In this document: in pieces, positions 1 to 10,149 of the stretch
How positions within the stretch are numbered: position 1 is the stretch's first letter
Layout of the letters: each line of letters begins with the position of its first letter
NCBI GenBank assembly: GCA_030762175.1
Contig: CM060831.1
Coordinates: forward strand, 136,026,001 to 136,090,000
Source: Metallyticus violacea
Lineage: Eukaryota; Arthropoda; Insecta; Mantodea; Metallyticidae
Length of the DNA: 64,000 nucleotides
Direction of reading: 5' to 3'
Made by a program: the position numbers and the translations under genes
The notes under the pieces: model-generated
Told to the model about the DNA's origin: nothing
Database searches by the model: none
Seen by the model: the letters and a program-made list of their open reading frames with translations, nothing else

Positions 1-2984
1 GCCTCCGCACGAATTATGACTTCCTGACCCGATTTGTCTCGCCGCCTCACGGCAGCCACTATCCCATTACTTTTGTGTTGCTTATTAGGGGCTCTTTCCC
101 CCTTACAGATGAACGTTCATTGCTGATCTTGCATCTGGAATAGCATCTAAACCAATTTCGGTTCGAGCAAGATAAGAGTAAGCTGTTTTTCTTCCTTAGG
201 CAAGCCGTAGGTAATTTCTTATATCATTCAGCCTTGTCTACTATTGGGCCAGATCTGTGAATTCCGCTGAGGCTACGAACCGTTGTAATAAGGACGTCTT
301 CAGTGTAAGTTGCCTCAACAGCAGTCAGGGTTGGAGAACATGTTAAACTTTCCTTGAAAATTTTAGAAAAATATCCTTCTACACTTGCATTCTGTCGATT
401 TATTATATTTCTTAATTGACGATAAGATCGCTCATATTGATCAGAACATTTTCAATTTTTAAACTAATTTCACTTAAACATCTAAAGTCTCTTCATTTTA
501 AAACTTCTTTACTAAGGGTACCCTAAAATTGCCTTTCTATATTTATATTTCATTTCGCTATTATCAGTTAAATACCTTGTTGGCCCCCATTATTATAACC
601 AGAAGATCAGCGCTTTTTGTGCGTGTGAAACCATTCGGCCCCTCTTCCAGTTAACTATTTATAAAGTAGCCATAAAGATAGCAGACTCTCGGCTGTCCAG
701 GCATGTACTTCTGGAGCTTCGCAGGCGTACGCAATCTTATTCAGCAACATGAATCGCTGCCCCATCCCGGACGACTCTTTAACGATGCTGTTTTATTAAT
801 GTCTAAGTTATAACGAGTATTGAAAATTCACCAAGTTCTCGCCACAGCATTCGAAGGTTTCGAATCATTTTAAACTTTATTTTCTTTTTTACTTTACTTT
901 ACTTTTACTTTTCATAATATCATTAGTCCCTCACTCCACATACTTGGGATATAAATAAAGAAAAGGGAACTTAGTTATTACAGACAAGTTATTTAACTTA
1001 CAGCGTAATCACATTACAGACCTTCGATATAATCTGTTGCGTAAACCTCTACTGTTTCCCTAAGCCGTGGTAGCTGTCATGTGACATTGTTGATGTGGTC
1101 AATGGTCCGGAATACAGCGCGTAGCAAGGGAGGAATATCTGGGAACCTAATGCCTAGGGGAAGATCTTTCCACTGAGGAAAGAGGTAAAAAAATATGGGC
1201 TAATTCTGGCGAGTATGGTGGATGTTCCAAAGTCTCCCAATGCTATTGGCAAACAATTGGGTCACCGTGCCTGTCATTTGGCGATGAGCCTTATCATGCA
1301 AGATGCAAGGTGGTTGTGTCCTTCAGAAAGTATGGACATTTGCATCGCTATCCGATGTGATAGCGCATCGATGCATGACTCTTTCTGCAATCCGCCATTT
1401 TTGCCGAGGGGCGCTTGATTTTGATCTAAGATCGTCATTCGTAAACATGCTTTAAAGCACCTCACACAAACTGGCAAATACAATCACGTACATCACCACA
1501 ACCACTCGTTTTACCTTTTTACCGACTGCCTTCGGCACTGCACACCTCGACACTTGTTTGCACCACCATTATCTATACCCTTCCCATGCTTGAGTGTTTC
1601 CAGTACTTTATTTACAGCCCATCTAGTTTCTTAAGGTTGGATATTTCCTTCTCTTGATCATGCTTAATCTTCTTTCTTTTTATCACCAATTTTACCTTCG
1701 TTCTGCTTGTGTGCAACTTTCTGCCCATATCTTAGCATTTTGAATAATGATGTTGGCTGGGGGTAAGCTTAAATTGACTGATGATTAAAATTCGTCATCT
1801 CTTAGTGACAACTTTGAAAGCGACTACATCAAGTACAACATTAATTGAACTTAAATACATTTCTTCGCAAACTACATGAAGGGAGAGAGACAGAGACTAG
1901 TTAAAGGAGTTTTACCAAGCCATTCGATGAACTTGAATCTGACAACTTTGCTAAGTGATAATTTACAAGGCACGATTTTGAAACTGATGAAGTGAGCTTG
2001 TCTAGCAATTAAAGATACAAGGCTTTATGCATGCATTTTGTAACCACCCGCTGAAAACCCAGATGACAGCAACCTGCAGGTACTCTACCGGCAATTAATA
2101 AATATTCCAGGGTTGTCCAGCATAAAAAGCCATTTTTAGATTAACTTATACTTGGCTAATGTCTGAAATTATTATCTATTTAAGCAGAGACAACCACTGA
2201 AAACAATATTTAGGGAACATTTAAACATTATGTATGAGTACTGTAGAAAAGTTGTTCTAAAGAAAGCACAAATTATTCGATTCCTAAAACAAATTATAAA
2301 AAATAAAGAAACAGAGACAAAATTAATCTGCGAATAATATAACAAAAATGAATTAAATTAATAATTACTTCTTATTTTAAATTAAAGTAACCCTGATTAC
2401 GTTTAGGCTTCGTTTTTCAACTGCAGCTGGATTGTACATTTTGTATTAATATTCTAGAAGAAACATTACACATCAAAGCATAACATCTTCAAGGCAGATA
2501 TCTTTTATTGGTTGAAACTCAATGCTTTGTTATAACGAATTATTCAATGGTGCATGCATGAAATAGACACTGTGTATTTTGGGATTTCATATTTATCGCC
2601 CAAAGTTACACTCTAAAATTTAAATTTAGTAAATGAGCATATTTTATTCTAAACTTAAAATAAATCTTTAATTTTTCATTCTTTTCAAAAAAAAAAAAAA
2701 ATTAAGTCGTTCGTCAGTAAATTCGCCAAGCCAGAGTTAGATCTCAGTGATGTTATGAAGCAAACCTCTTTTAACAGACAATGTAAATAGAGACCTAGAA
2801 TTGTGTAATGTTTGAGAGAGGATTCTCACATAGATGGTCATCTTTGGTGGTAAATTTTATTTCATTGCTGCTGCTAATTTCCAGCGAATCTTTGAGGCAG
2901 ATCTTATCTAAGAGAATTAGGATGAATTTAATTTATTTTGCGCAGTACGTAAATCTCTTTGGAACTTGATTGGAGAAGCAAAAC
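1..2984. other. Unrecognised AT-rich sequence
   Basis: I recognise no gene, transposase motif, tRNA-like box or inverted repeat here. Only short unsupported reading frames occur. A 15 nt poly-A run lies at 2687-2701. The first 800 bases are somewhat richer in GC and may be old repeat sequence, but I cannot name a family. Confidence 0.5.
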
Positions 2985-3439
2985 TACATTGGTTAGCCAA
3001 AACTTTATGACCATACTATCTGGTGAAAGTGACATTATTTCTTATCAACCGCGCATATCTAATCCACACGTTTGTAGACAAACAGCTTTATGTTATTCTG
3101 ATAGCGACAATTATGGACTTAAGTATCTTGTGAGAGGATGTCGACCAAGGCTTATTGCAGATGAACACTGGAATGGGATTTCGGGTCAGTGAAATATGAA
3201 AGATCACATGGTAAGAGGAATTCTCTTGCAAAAGTGGATGACAGTATCGTTTACCACGTTGAAAAATTGCCAATAAAGAGGTACTGTGAGAAGGCAGCGA
3301 TGACTACAGTGTTCAACAATGAATTGGCATGCTTCAGCAGGACAACGCATTTTGCCACATTCCACAAGTTTGTGCAGCTCCTTGAAGAAGAATGTCTTGA
3401 TAAACAGGTTCACTAAACCAACTCTAATCTCGCAACATG

Positions 3440-4443
3440 TGAGCGCTGTTCAATAAAGAATAATACTTTTTTACAGGCATAATTTACGCCTTAAAATTTA
3501 AAGTTATAATATTTTTTAGCTTAATGAGTAATGTACACGTGGCTCTAGTTTCATTGCTGTCACTTCCGGATCCCGCCTGTGAGAGGTGTGCAAATGGAGA
3601 CATGTTCCCTTCCGCCTGCAGCAAAATGGAGGTGACACACAGCAAGCAATATGCTGCTCTGAAATTCTGCTTTCGTCTCAACAAATCTCCCACTGAGGCC
3701 TTTGCAATGGTACAGAAGCCTATGGAGAGTTTGTTCTTCCCTGTAGCACAGCTCAAAGATAGTTTAAAACGTTTGAAGAGGAGAGGTAATAATTTCAAAG
3801 GAAGGTGGATTTGGGTCTTCAGTTTATACTCTAACGGAAAAAAATATTAACACCGCTGTTGTCATTGTGAGAGAGAATCGTCTAATATAATTAAGAACAA
3901 TTGAAAAAATTATGAAAATTCACACATATTGGTAACTGAAAATGTGCACGGTGGGTTCCAAGATTCCTGATTTCCGAACATAAGGACGTTTACATGCAGT
4001 TAAAGATGATGTTACAGGTAGATGCGGAGTTACTTTCAAAGATAAACACTGATGGAAACTGGCTACATCCTTTCGGTCCTGAGAGTAAACAGCAAAGCTC
4101 TGTGTGGAAATCTGCATCATCAGCAAAAGTGGTTGCTTCTGCTGGGAAAGTTGATCTTTCCATACATCAAACTGGATACTGCGGCACGATAATGCACGGC
4201 CACACTTTGCAAGTGCTGTTGTTGAATATCTCACAAAAATGAATGTGAAATGTGTTCCTAGCCCTCCCTATAGGCCAGATATAGCTCCGCTTGACTGTCC
4301 TTTTCTCCAAATTGAAGAAATTACCCTCGTGGAAGGCATTCTCCATCACTAGAAGCAGTGATGAAGGCTGAGAATGCACTTTTGATGATCAGTTAGAGAT
4401 ATGTCGTCAAAAATTATAATCATCGTTTATTAAACAGCCCTCA
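3440..4443 (+). mobile_element. Mariner-like element A, nested in the Tc1-like element
   Basis: The inverted ends are recognisable: TGAGCGCTGTTCAATAAAGA at the left, and TGAGGGCTGTTTAATAAACG as the reverse complement of the right end. The right TA lies at 4444-4445 and the left target is degraded. The element is about 1.0 kb, short for a mariner (about 1.3 kb), in agreement with internal loss. It encodes the decayed transposase described separately. Its 5' untranslated region aligns with that of mariner B at 7.1 kb, which shares GCATAATTT, AATGTACA and CCTGTGAGAGGT blocks, so the two are family members. Confidence 0.7.
3626..4330 (+). pseudogene. Mariner transposase pseudogene (element A)
   Basis: The transposase would cut and paste its own element. 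The N-terminal helix-turn-helix segment begins at the ATG at 3626 (MEVTHSKQYAALKFCFRLNK). The ATG at 3524 in the same frame lies in leader sequence that is also present, untranslated, in copy B. A frameshift follows. The frame near 4015-4100 keeps HPFGPESKQQSSVWKS, the region after the first catalytic Asp, but the usual GDETW is scrambled to TDGNW. At 4180-4300 LRHDNARPHF and PYRPDIAPLD keep the second and third catalytic Asp with the 34-residue spacing of DD34D mariners. Several frameshifts and a deletion after the N-terminus make it inactive. Confidence 0.75.
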
Positions 4444-4610
4444 TACATCAGTTTAAGGGAGCGTTCTATATTTTGTCACCAGACGTCCGTTGATACACTT
4501 AGATATCTTGTAGAGAATATGTCTTCTACAATAACAAAAGTTGTTGTAGCATATTTTAAGTCCTAAACCGTATTTGGAAGGTGGTCGTAATATTTTGGTT
4601 CATCATTGTA

Positions 4611-5885
4611 TATGGTGATAGAACAATATAAAGTGACGACAGCAAGTGCCGTTCTATGTACCTACCTTACTTTCCTATTCTAGGAGAATGAAATGCAATG
4701 TGAACATTACCCAACCATTATATAGTATTTTTTTAACGACTTAATTCCCTTACCTCTAGAGCAGTAGCTTGGCGCTACCCCGGACCATTACTTTTAGTTC
4801 ATGGACGGGTCTATTTTAGTGCACGAATTAGAGTTGTCACGCAAACCAGAGCGCTAGTTCAGCGAGGAACGCAGTTTATGGCGTTGACTCACGCTGTTAC
4901 TTGTTTAAACAGGAAATGGAGGACATTAATAACGTTTTTCTCTGACTACAACTGCTGTAAGATACTTTATTTCTTTTGCTGATGCAAGCGTTCATTAATT
5001 TGAATTTTGACGAATGTAAACACGCCTTAACACTAGACTACTGAAAAGATGCTGCTGATTTTCAGATTAAAACACTAAAAATGTGCAGCGGTATTTAATA
5101 AGTGAAGGTTAATTGATAAAGGAGGTTAATTAAATGTGTAATAGATGGAGGGAAGGAAAGATTTTGGAAAAAGGAAATTTGAATTGTTAAGTTTTGGATG
5201 TTATCTCAGGGGTGAACAATTCCTTCCTCTCCGGCGATGGTTACCGCTGTCTTACAGTTTTGCCACGGCTGTTGAGACCCTGCTGCTGGATGTTTTTACC
5301 GTCCTGTGACCATAGGGGAAGGAGTCTTGTAGATTAATAATATCTTCCCCTCTGAATACTCTTGCCACACTGCTGGCCTCAAAATTGCAAAACTAAGTCA
5401 AGATGATATGTGTGCCTTCTCCATGTAGCGGATGGTTTCCTCCCTTTCTTTTCATTTCTATAGTCGCCAAATGTTTTAAGGTACCTTGCTACAAAGGGCT
5501 AGGGAATTTCCAGGTCCGGTTTTAATGACTAGGGTAGCTTTCTGCGCCTTGGCAAGAAACTACCATTTTAGACACAATGTTCAACACTTGTACAGAAAAA
5601 GAACATTACACATGGCTATAACGAAGTTACATAAAATTGTTTGTTACAATCAATCTAATTGAACGTGGGGGTGACAGCTCATAAATACTGCGTCAAATGA
5701 TAACATTTTGGCACAATTAATCATCCAATTCTTCAATTGAACCTCTCAGTCAACGCACTACCCCTCTTCGAGAACCCCCATTAATATTTTGCCGTCTAGC
5801 TACTGTTTCATAAAGCCAAAATCTGTCTTGCATTCTTTGGTTGCAGTTCTTCCAATCATTCATTATTTTTGTATGACTATTTCAC
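4611..5885. other. Unrecognised sequence
   Basis: I see no supported gene. The part at 5200-5560 is richer in GC and has the look of an old dispersed repeat, but it has no partner elsewhere in the window and no motif that I can name. Confidence 0.4.
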
Positions 5886-5890
5886 TCATG

Positions 5891-6040
5891 TGACGTCATC
5901 TTAAAATCGACCAATGAAACAAAAAGAAAATTTTGAATTTTGACCAATCACAGCCGGATTACGGAGTGAAATTATCGGAAAAAAATTATCAAACCGTTTT
6001 ATCACGCGACGTGCACTTGTGTCTTGTGGTCACTATATAA
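5891..6040 (+). promoter_or_regulatory. Candidate promoter: CRE, two CCAAT boxes, TATA
   Basis: A palindromic CRE-type site TGACGTCA (5891-5898) is followed by CCAAT at 5911-5915 and 5944-5948 and by TATATAA at 6034-6040. A possible initiator, TCACT, lies about 20 bp downstream, and an ATG opening a transposon-like N-terminus lies at 6135. The order and spacing suit an RNA polymerase II promoter, probably that of the element starting at 6135. This is inference from motifs only. Confidence 0.35.
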
Positions 6041-6134
6041 TTTCTGAACACGCATCACTGACCACTTTTGCTAGAGGCGGTGGGGAGCTATTGACAGCAA
6101 CAAAAGCATGGACAGTCGACAATCATAACGCAAA

Positions 6135-6242
6135 ATGGAGGGTTCTTCAAAGCGTTTTGGTGATGCTTCAAATGTGCAAATTGATCTTATCATTAGAAAT
6201 TCCAAACCATAGAATACAAAGAAAAATAGAAACAATATATGT
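6135..6242 (+). pseudogene. Possible N-terminus of a Crypton/DUF3504-like transposon protein
   Basis: The frame opens with MEGSSKRFGDASNVQIDLII, runs to a TAG after 25 codons and continues with an NTKKNRN segment. An opening of the type (M..SSKRF..v....Id.II....p.nTKk) is familiar to me from multicopy animal proteins related to tyrosine recombinase (Crypton, DUF3504) genes. Only this N-terminal stub is present; no recombinase domain follows. A promoter-like array lies immediately upstream. The alternative is chance resemblance in a short frame. Confidence 0.3.
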
Positions 6243-6529
6243 TATTTTTTTTCCCTCAATTGGTATTAGAAAATCGAATGGTAGCGATTGTAATAGTCGA
6301 CTTTTGTTCTTTTCAGTCTCACGGTTTCTGAACAAATTTTAATATTCTGTGCACGAATTTCAAATATATATCACTTTTATTCTTATTCTACTCATGAAAT
6401 AGTCCTAAACCCGTATTCTGCTCTTCTCAATTGACATTACTAACAATCAATATTTTTCTGTCGTAAGATTGCTTGAATAGGTTAAGTACAAATATACAAT
6501 TATTACAATTTTGTAAACCAGTTTAGAGG

Positions 6530-6532
<3 letters not shown>

Positions 6533-6583
<51 letters not shown>
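6533..6583. repeat. (TA)n microsatellite
   Basis: About 25 uninterrupted TA dinucleotides. The flanks (6260-6530 and 6585-6800) hold nothing recognisable. Confidence 0.95.
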
Positions 6584-6586
<3 letters not shown>

Positions 6587-6824
6587 AATCGTGAAATAGT
6601 GCTAATAAATATCAATCGACGGGCTGAGCTTTCCACTACGTTCGTGAATGTATAGGTGATCCCAGACCCTCTCGTGATATTACTTGTGATAATTTTCATA
6701 TACATCTAGATAGTAATTGGCGTTTTCGGTTCTAGTTTTTTATACCGATATGTTTATATATTTGCAAAATGTTGCTTGAGATCTTACTTGCGGTTACACT
6801 TTCAGAGTATTAACATGCATTATC

Positions 6825-7058
6825 GACAGGGTAGCGAGATCGTGAACGAGAGGTCTGCAGTTCGAATCGCACCAAAGCCCTCCTGCTTGGCTGAGGTTTT
6901 TTTTTTTTCCAGGTTTTCCTCAGTTATCCTGGCAAATTCCGTGGACCTAACCTGGAATGCCTCCCAAAAAGTTATTATTTCATCACAATTTATTCATGTC
7001 CATCGCATGTGGATGCCTTAATAGTGGAAACGGGCGTTACGTTAAATATTATTAAAAA
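6825..7058 (+). mobile_element. SINE-B, degraded copy
   Basis: This copy matches the SINE-B at 35896-36136 in several ordered blocks: a B-box-like CAGTTCGAATCGC, a T-run followed by CCAGGTTTTCCTCAGTTATC, GATGCCTTAATAGTGGAAAC and GGGCGTTA near the 3' end. The tRNA-like head is partly eroded and the A box is poor. It depends on the reverse transcriptase of a LINE to move and codes for no protein. I found no clear target-site duplication. Confidence 0.65.
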
Positions 7059-7078
7059 CCAAACATATATATGTAACT

Positions 7079-8340
7079 TGTGCAGTTCCATAAAGCGCAA
7101 TGATGTTTTTTTTCTTTTTTTTTTTCACAAGCATAATTTCTCGCGTTAAAATGTAATTTTACAATATTTTGTTTAGCTTAATTCGTAATGTACATCTGGT
7201 GCTAGATTCATTGTTGTCATCTCCGGTTCCTTCCTGTGAGAGGTATGAAAGTTGAGACATGTTCAGTTCCGCCTACAGCAAAAAGGATGTGACACGTGAA
7301 GAACAATGTGCTTATATGCAATGCTGCTTTCGTCTCAACAAATGTTCATCTGAGGTCTACGCTATGTTACAGGAGATGTATGGTATTTGTTCTTCCCTAT
7401 AGCATATAGATCGAAGATGGTTTAAAGAAGGGAGGCAATCAATTTCAAAGAACTCCAAAATTCCAATATAAGAAAACACTAATACATTGAAAGTAAATCC
7501 CAAAACTGCAACGATCGACGAGATTGTGATAAAAATTCAAATGCCGTACTCAATTGAAGGTACACGAGTAGGTTGACATTACAAGACCTCGATAGGTCGT
7601 GTCCACTTATTGTACACAAAGTTTTGGCTTTCCATTTGATGGATCTGCATTTGTTAGCAATGGACCAATAATGCATTCGAATGAACATTTCGCAAAAGTG
7701 TTTAGGCTTGTTTAAATACAATTCCAGTGAGTTTCTCCGAAGTTTCATAACAGTAGATGAAACATGGATTCATCACTACACGCGAGAAACGAAGGAGCAG
7801 TCCAAACAGTGGGTAGTAACAGATGAAAGTGCATCAAAGGAATAGAAAGTGGCTCTATCGGCAAGAAAAGTCATGACTACGATTTTCTGGGAACCTCATG
7901 GTGTGGTGCTCGTAGACTACCTTCAGAAGGACAGAATCATCACCGGGGAGCATTACGCTTCACTTTTGCACTAACTGAAGGATGTTATTCAGGCTAAACG
8001 TTCACACATTGCAAAGAAGAAATTTATCTTTCATCACGAAAATGTGCCTTCACACACATCTGGGATTGTTGCTATAAAACTGTATGACCTTCGCTTCAAA
8101 GTGCTTCCACATCTGCCACATTCACCGGATTTGGCTCTCAGGGAATACTTTTTTTTCCCCAAACCTGAAGAAATGACTGGGTGGATAATAAGATTGAAGG
8201 TGAGTCAAATGCTTCATTTCACAATTGGATAAATCTTATTTTTCTGAGGGAATTAAAAGTTTGGGAAATCATTGGACTAAATGTATTGATTTACAAGGTG
8301 ACTGTTGATAATTAAAAAGGTCTCTAAATCTTGTGTTTTC
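7079..8340 (+). mobile_element. Mariner-like element B
   Basis: The sequence downstream of 7085 aligns with the leader of mariner A (GCATAATTT, CTTAATTCGTAATGTACA, CCTGTGAGAGGT), and the left end CAGTTCCATAAAGCG resembles the inverted end of A. The coding remnant ends near 8314. I could not identify a convincing right inverted end, so the right border is approximate. Confidence 0.6.
7288..8314 (+). pseudogene. Mariner transposase pseudogene (element B)
   Basis: The decayed transposase can be followed almost end to end in changing frames. The N-terminal part has CCFRLNKCSSE. At 7755 VDETWIHHYTRETKEQSKQW carries the first catalytic Asp, followed by VMTTIFWEPHGVVLVDYL and ITGEHYASLLH. The second site reads HHENVPSH, where Asp has become Glu. 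The third region is SPDLALREYFFF, where the Asp of the usual SDYFLF is also Glu. The C-terminus SYFSEGIKSLGNHWTKCIDL ends at double stops near 8314. At least two stops and several frameshifts interrupt it. Two of three catalytic acids are changed, so this copy could not transpose even with its frame intact. Confidence 0.8.
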
Positions 8341-8689
8341 TTGGTCAGGCCAACAAATTGTAGAATGTTTTCGTATAAATATACGATATACATTTGACGC
8401 TACTTAATTCGAACATGGCAGCAATTTCCTCTTACACATATTATTTTTAAGGGAGACATTTGTAGTTGTAAAACATGCTATTTTTAAACCTAAATGACTG
8501 ATTGATCACTTAGCTCTTACCTAACATTTTAAGCACAAGAAAATGTTATTAATTAACACCATCCTACTAATCAATCAATAAAACGTTTCATGAATAACTC
8601 ATTTTATTTATTTTGTTTCTTTGGTATCTGTATTATAACAGTCCAGCAGTAGTCTGCTAATATATTTTTATTCCATTTGCCACTATGTA

Positions 8690-9837
8690 CGAGGGTAGGT
8701 TCATTAGTTTCCGGCTTAACCATTTTCTAGGTATGATAATGTAAAATATTTCACTTTTCAATATAGTTACATTTAACATTTCAATCCCCCCAAAAATTGT
8801 CTGCAGAATGGGCATATACAGCATCCATCACTTCTTCGTCACACTTAAATTTCCTTCCTCGAAGGTCCTTCCTGAGTTTTGAGAAGAGGAAATAGTCACT
8901 GGGAGCTAGATCTGGGCAGTAGGGTGGATGGTCGGTCTGCTTGAAGCCACATGTCTTCACAGCTTCCTTTGCAACAAGAGCTGTGTGCACAGACGCGTTG
9001 TTGTGAAGAAGGCGCTCACCACCGCTCAGCTTTCCTCGTCTTTTCTCTTTGATGGAAGCTCGTGGTCTGTGCAGTAGGCCGGCTTAGTACTCCCCATTTA
9101 CTGTGGTGTTCCTCTCCTTGAAGTCAATGAAGAGCATTCCTTCACAGTCCCAAAAGATTGTGGCCATGATCTTCTTGATTGACTGAGTGACCTTAGCCTT
9201 TAGAGGCGGTGCTTCGCCAGGTTTACGCCGCTCCATTGTTTCTCTTTTGGACAAGAGATCATTCATCTCCTGTAAGAATGGTATGCAGAACTTCTCCCTC
9301 GTTGGAGAGAGCTCCAAAAATGCATGACAACAGATTACTCGTAGTTGCTTTTGGATTGAGGAAAAATGTTTAGGCACTAATCTTATTCATGTTTAAATGT
9401 TCATGAATAATTCGAAACACTGTTGTTTTAGAAAGGCCCAACCTTACTGCTATTTCTGTAACTTTAGGCCGCCGGTGATGCACGATTTCTCCTTCCACAA
9501 GAGCGATGTTTTTAAGAATGAGCACCTCCAAGGGCTGACTTACACGCTCTTCGTTTTCAATGCTTTCTCGACCCATTCGCTTCCCCATATACACATTCCA
9601 ATTGGTGTTTAATTTCATTTGGCTAAGTCCTTCTATTGTGAAGAACTTAATAATAGCTGGATACTCCATTTTGAACATGTCATAATCTTCTACAAATAAC
9701 TTTCTTTATGCAACTATATCGGAACAACTGAACATAACGGAGCGGAAGATAACAGATACAGGCATGACACCACTTAAGGATTTTGCGAAGTCGATAATCC
9801 TTATCGGCGAGGCAGGAAACTTATGAACTTATCATCA
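8690..9837 (-). mobile_element. Mariner element C, reverse strand, both ends present
   Basis: Imperfect 28 bp inverted ends begin CGAGGGTAGGTTCATTAGTT at the left and, reverse-complemented, TGATGATAAGTTCATAAGTT at the right; both continue TTCCkGCyT. Both are flanked by TA (8688-8689 and 9838-9839). The length of 1148 bp fits a slightly shortened mariner of about 1.3 kb. The insertion splits another reading frame, which reads on from both sides of the element. Confidence 0.85.
8781..9678 (-). pseudogene. Mariner transposase pseudogene (element C)
   Basis: The transposase starts near the ATG at 9669 (MEYPAIIKFFTIEGLS), with an ATG three codons upstream as an alternative. The second helix-turn-helix, AVRLGLSKTTVFRIIHEHL, lies at 9450-9400. 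After a frameshift, KAKVTQSIKKIMATIFWDCE and FIDFKERNTTVNGEY (9200-9085) form the catalytic core. A TAA follows GEY, and the same frame continues AGLLHRPRAS. LLHNNASVHTA has Asn in place of the second catalytic Asp. PDLAPSDYFLF keeps the third, 34 residues on, as in DD34D mariners. The first Asp region is scrambled (EMNDLLSKRETMERRK). It ends NFWGD at 8781 and is inactive. Confidence 0.85.
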
Positions 9838-10149
9838 TATATCTCTTTTCCATGTGCGTTTCCCATGTTCATCCCAAACTGAACTCATATTATCAGGGAA
9901 AAAGTGCAAGTAGAGTGAAGGAAATGCAGACATGTTGCATCATAAGGCACTAAATAAGGACAGTGCGTTTTCCCCAATCTCCGCATAAATTTTAGACTCT
10001 CTGTGTCTCAAGAATTGACTACACATATTTTCAAGTGCAGTCCCAAGTCCTACTCTCATAGCATTTAATTTATTTTTCAAATCAGGATCTTGAAATATCT
10101 GTTTCACCTGAGGACTCACAACAACAACTCTTTTATTTTGGGTTCACAA

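Larger units (their letters stand above)
2987..4608 (+). mobile_element. Tc1-like element, internally deleted, carrying a nested mariner
   Basis: Imperfect terminal inverted repeats bound this element. The left end reads CATTGGTTAGCCAAAACTTT and continues ATGACCATAC. The right end, reverse-complemented, reads CAATGATGAACCAAAATATT and continues ACGACCACC. Both are flanked by TA (2985-2986 and 4609-4610), the Tc1/mariner target. The repeat resembles the Tc1-type end with the pattern GACCAAAAyaTTATGACCACC. Inside, 3340-3410 keeps a QQDNA-like remnant, and 4485-4590 reads like a Tc1 transposase C-terminus (a DTLRYLVENM-like segment) with stops. A separate mariner occupies 3440-4443, so only about 620 bp belongs to the Tc1 element itself and most of its transposase is missing. 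It is a dead, non-autonomous copy. Subfamily is uncertain. Confidence 0.65.
8608..10140 (-). pseudogene. ORF of a multicopy arthropod family, split by mariner C
   Basis: On the minus strand 10140-9839 reads as about 100 codons with a single in-frame TGA (SPQVKQIFQDPDLKNKLNAM, then FSALxCNMS, LHFFPDN, DEHGKRTWKRD). The frame breaks at the mariner border. Beyond the mariner, 8682-8608 resumes with GKWNKNILADYCWT and a stop. I know the pattern (GPQI.. FLGN.. lGCNMS..HFLHSHL.FFPEN.....DEHGERFHQDI...GKW...MLADYCW) from many uncharacterised, apparently transposon-associated arthropod proteins of unknown function. The mariner entered at a TA within the RDI...GKW link. Only the C-terminal part of the family is present. 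It is a pseudogene because of the TGA and the insertion. Confidence 0.6.
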
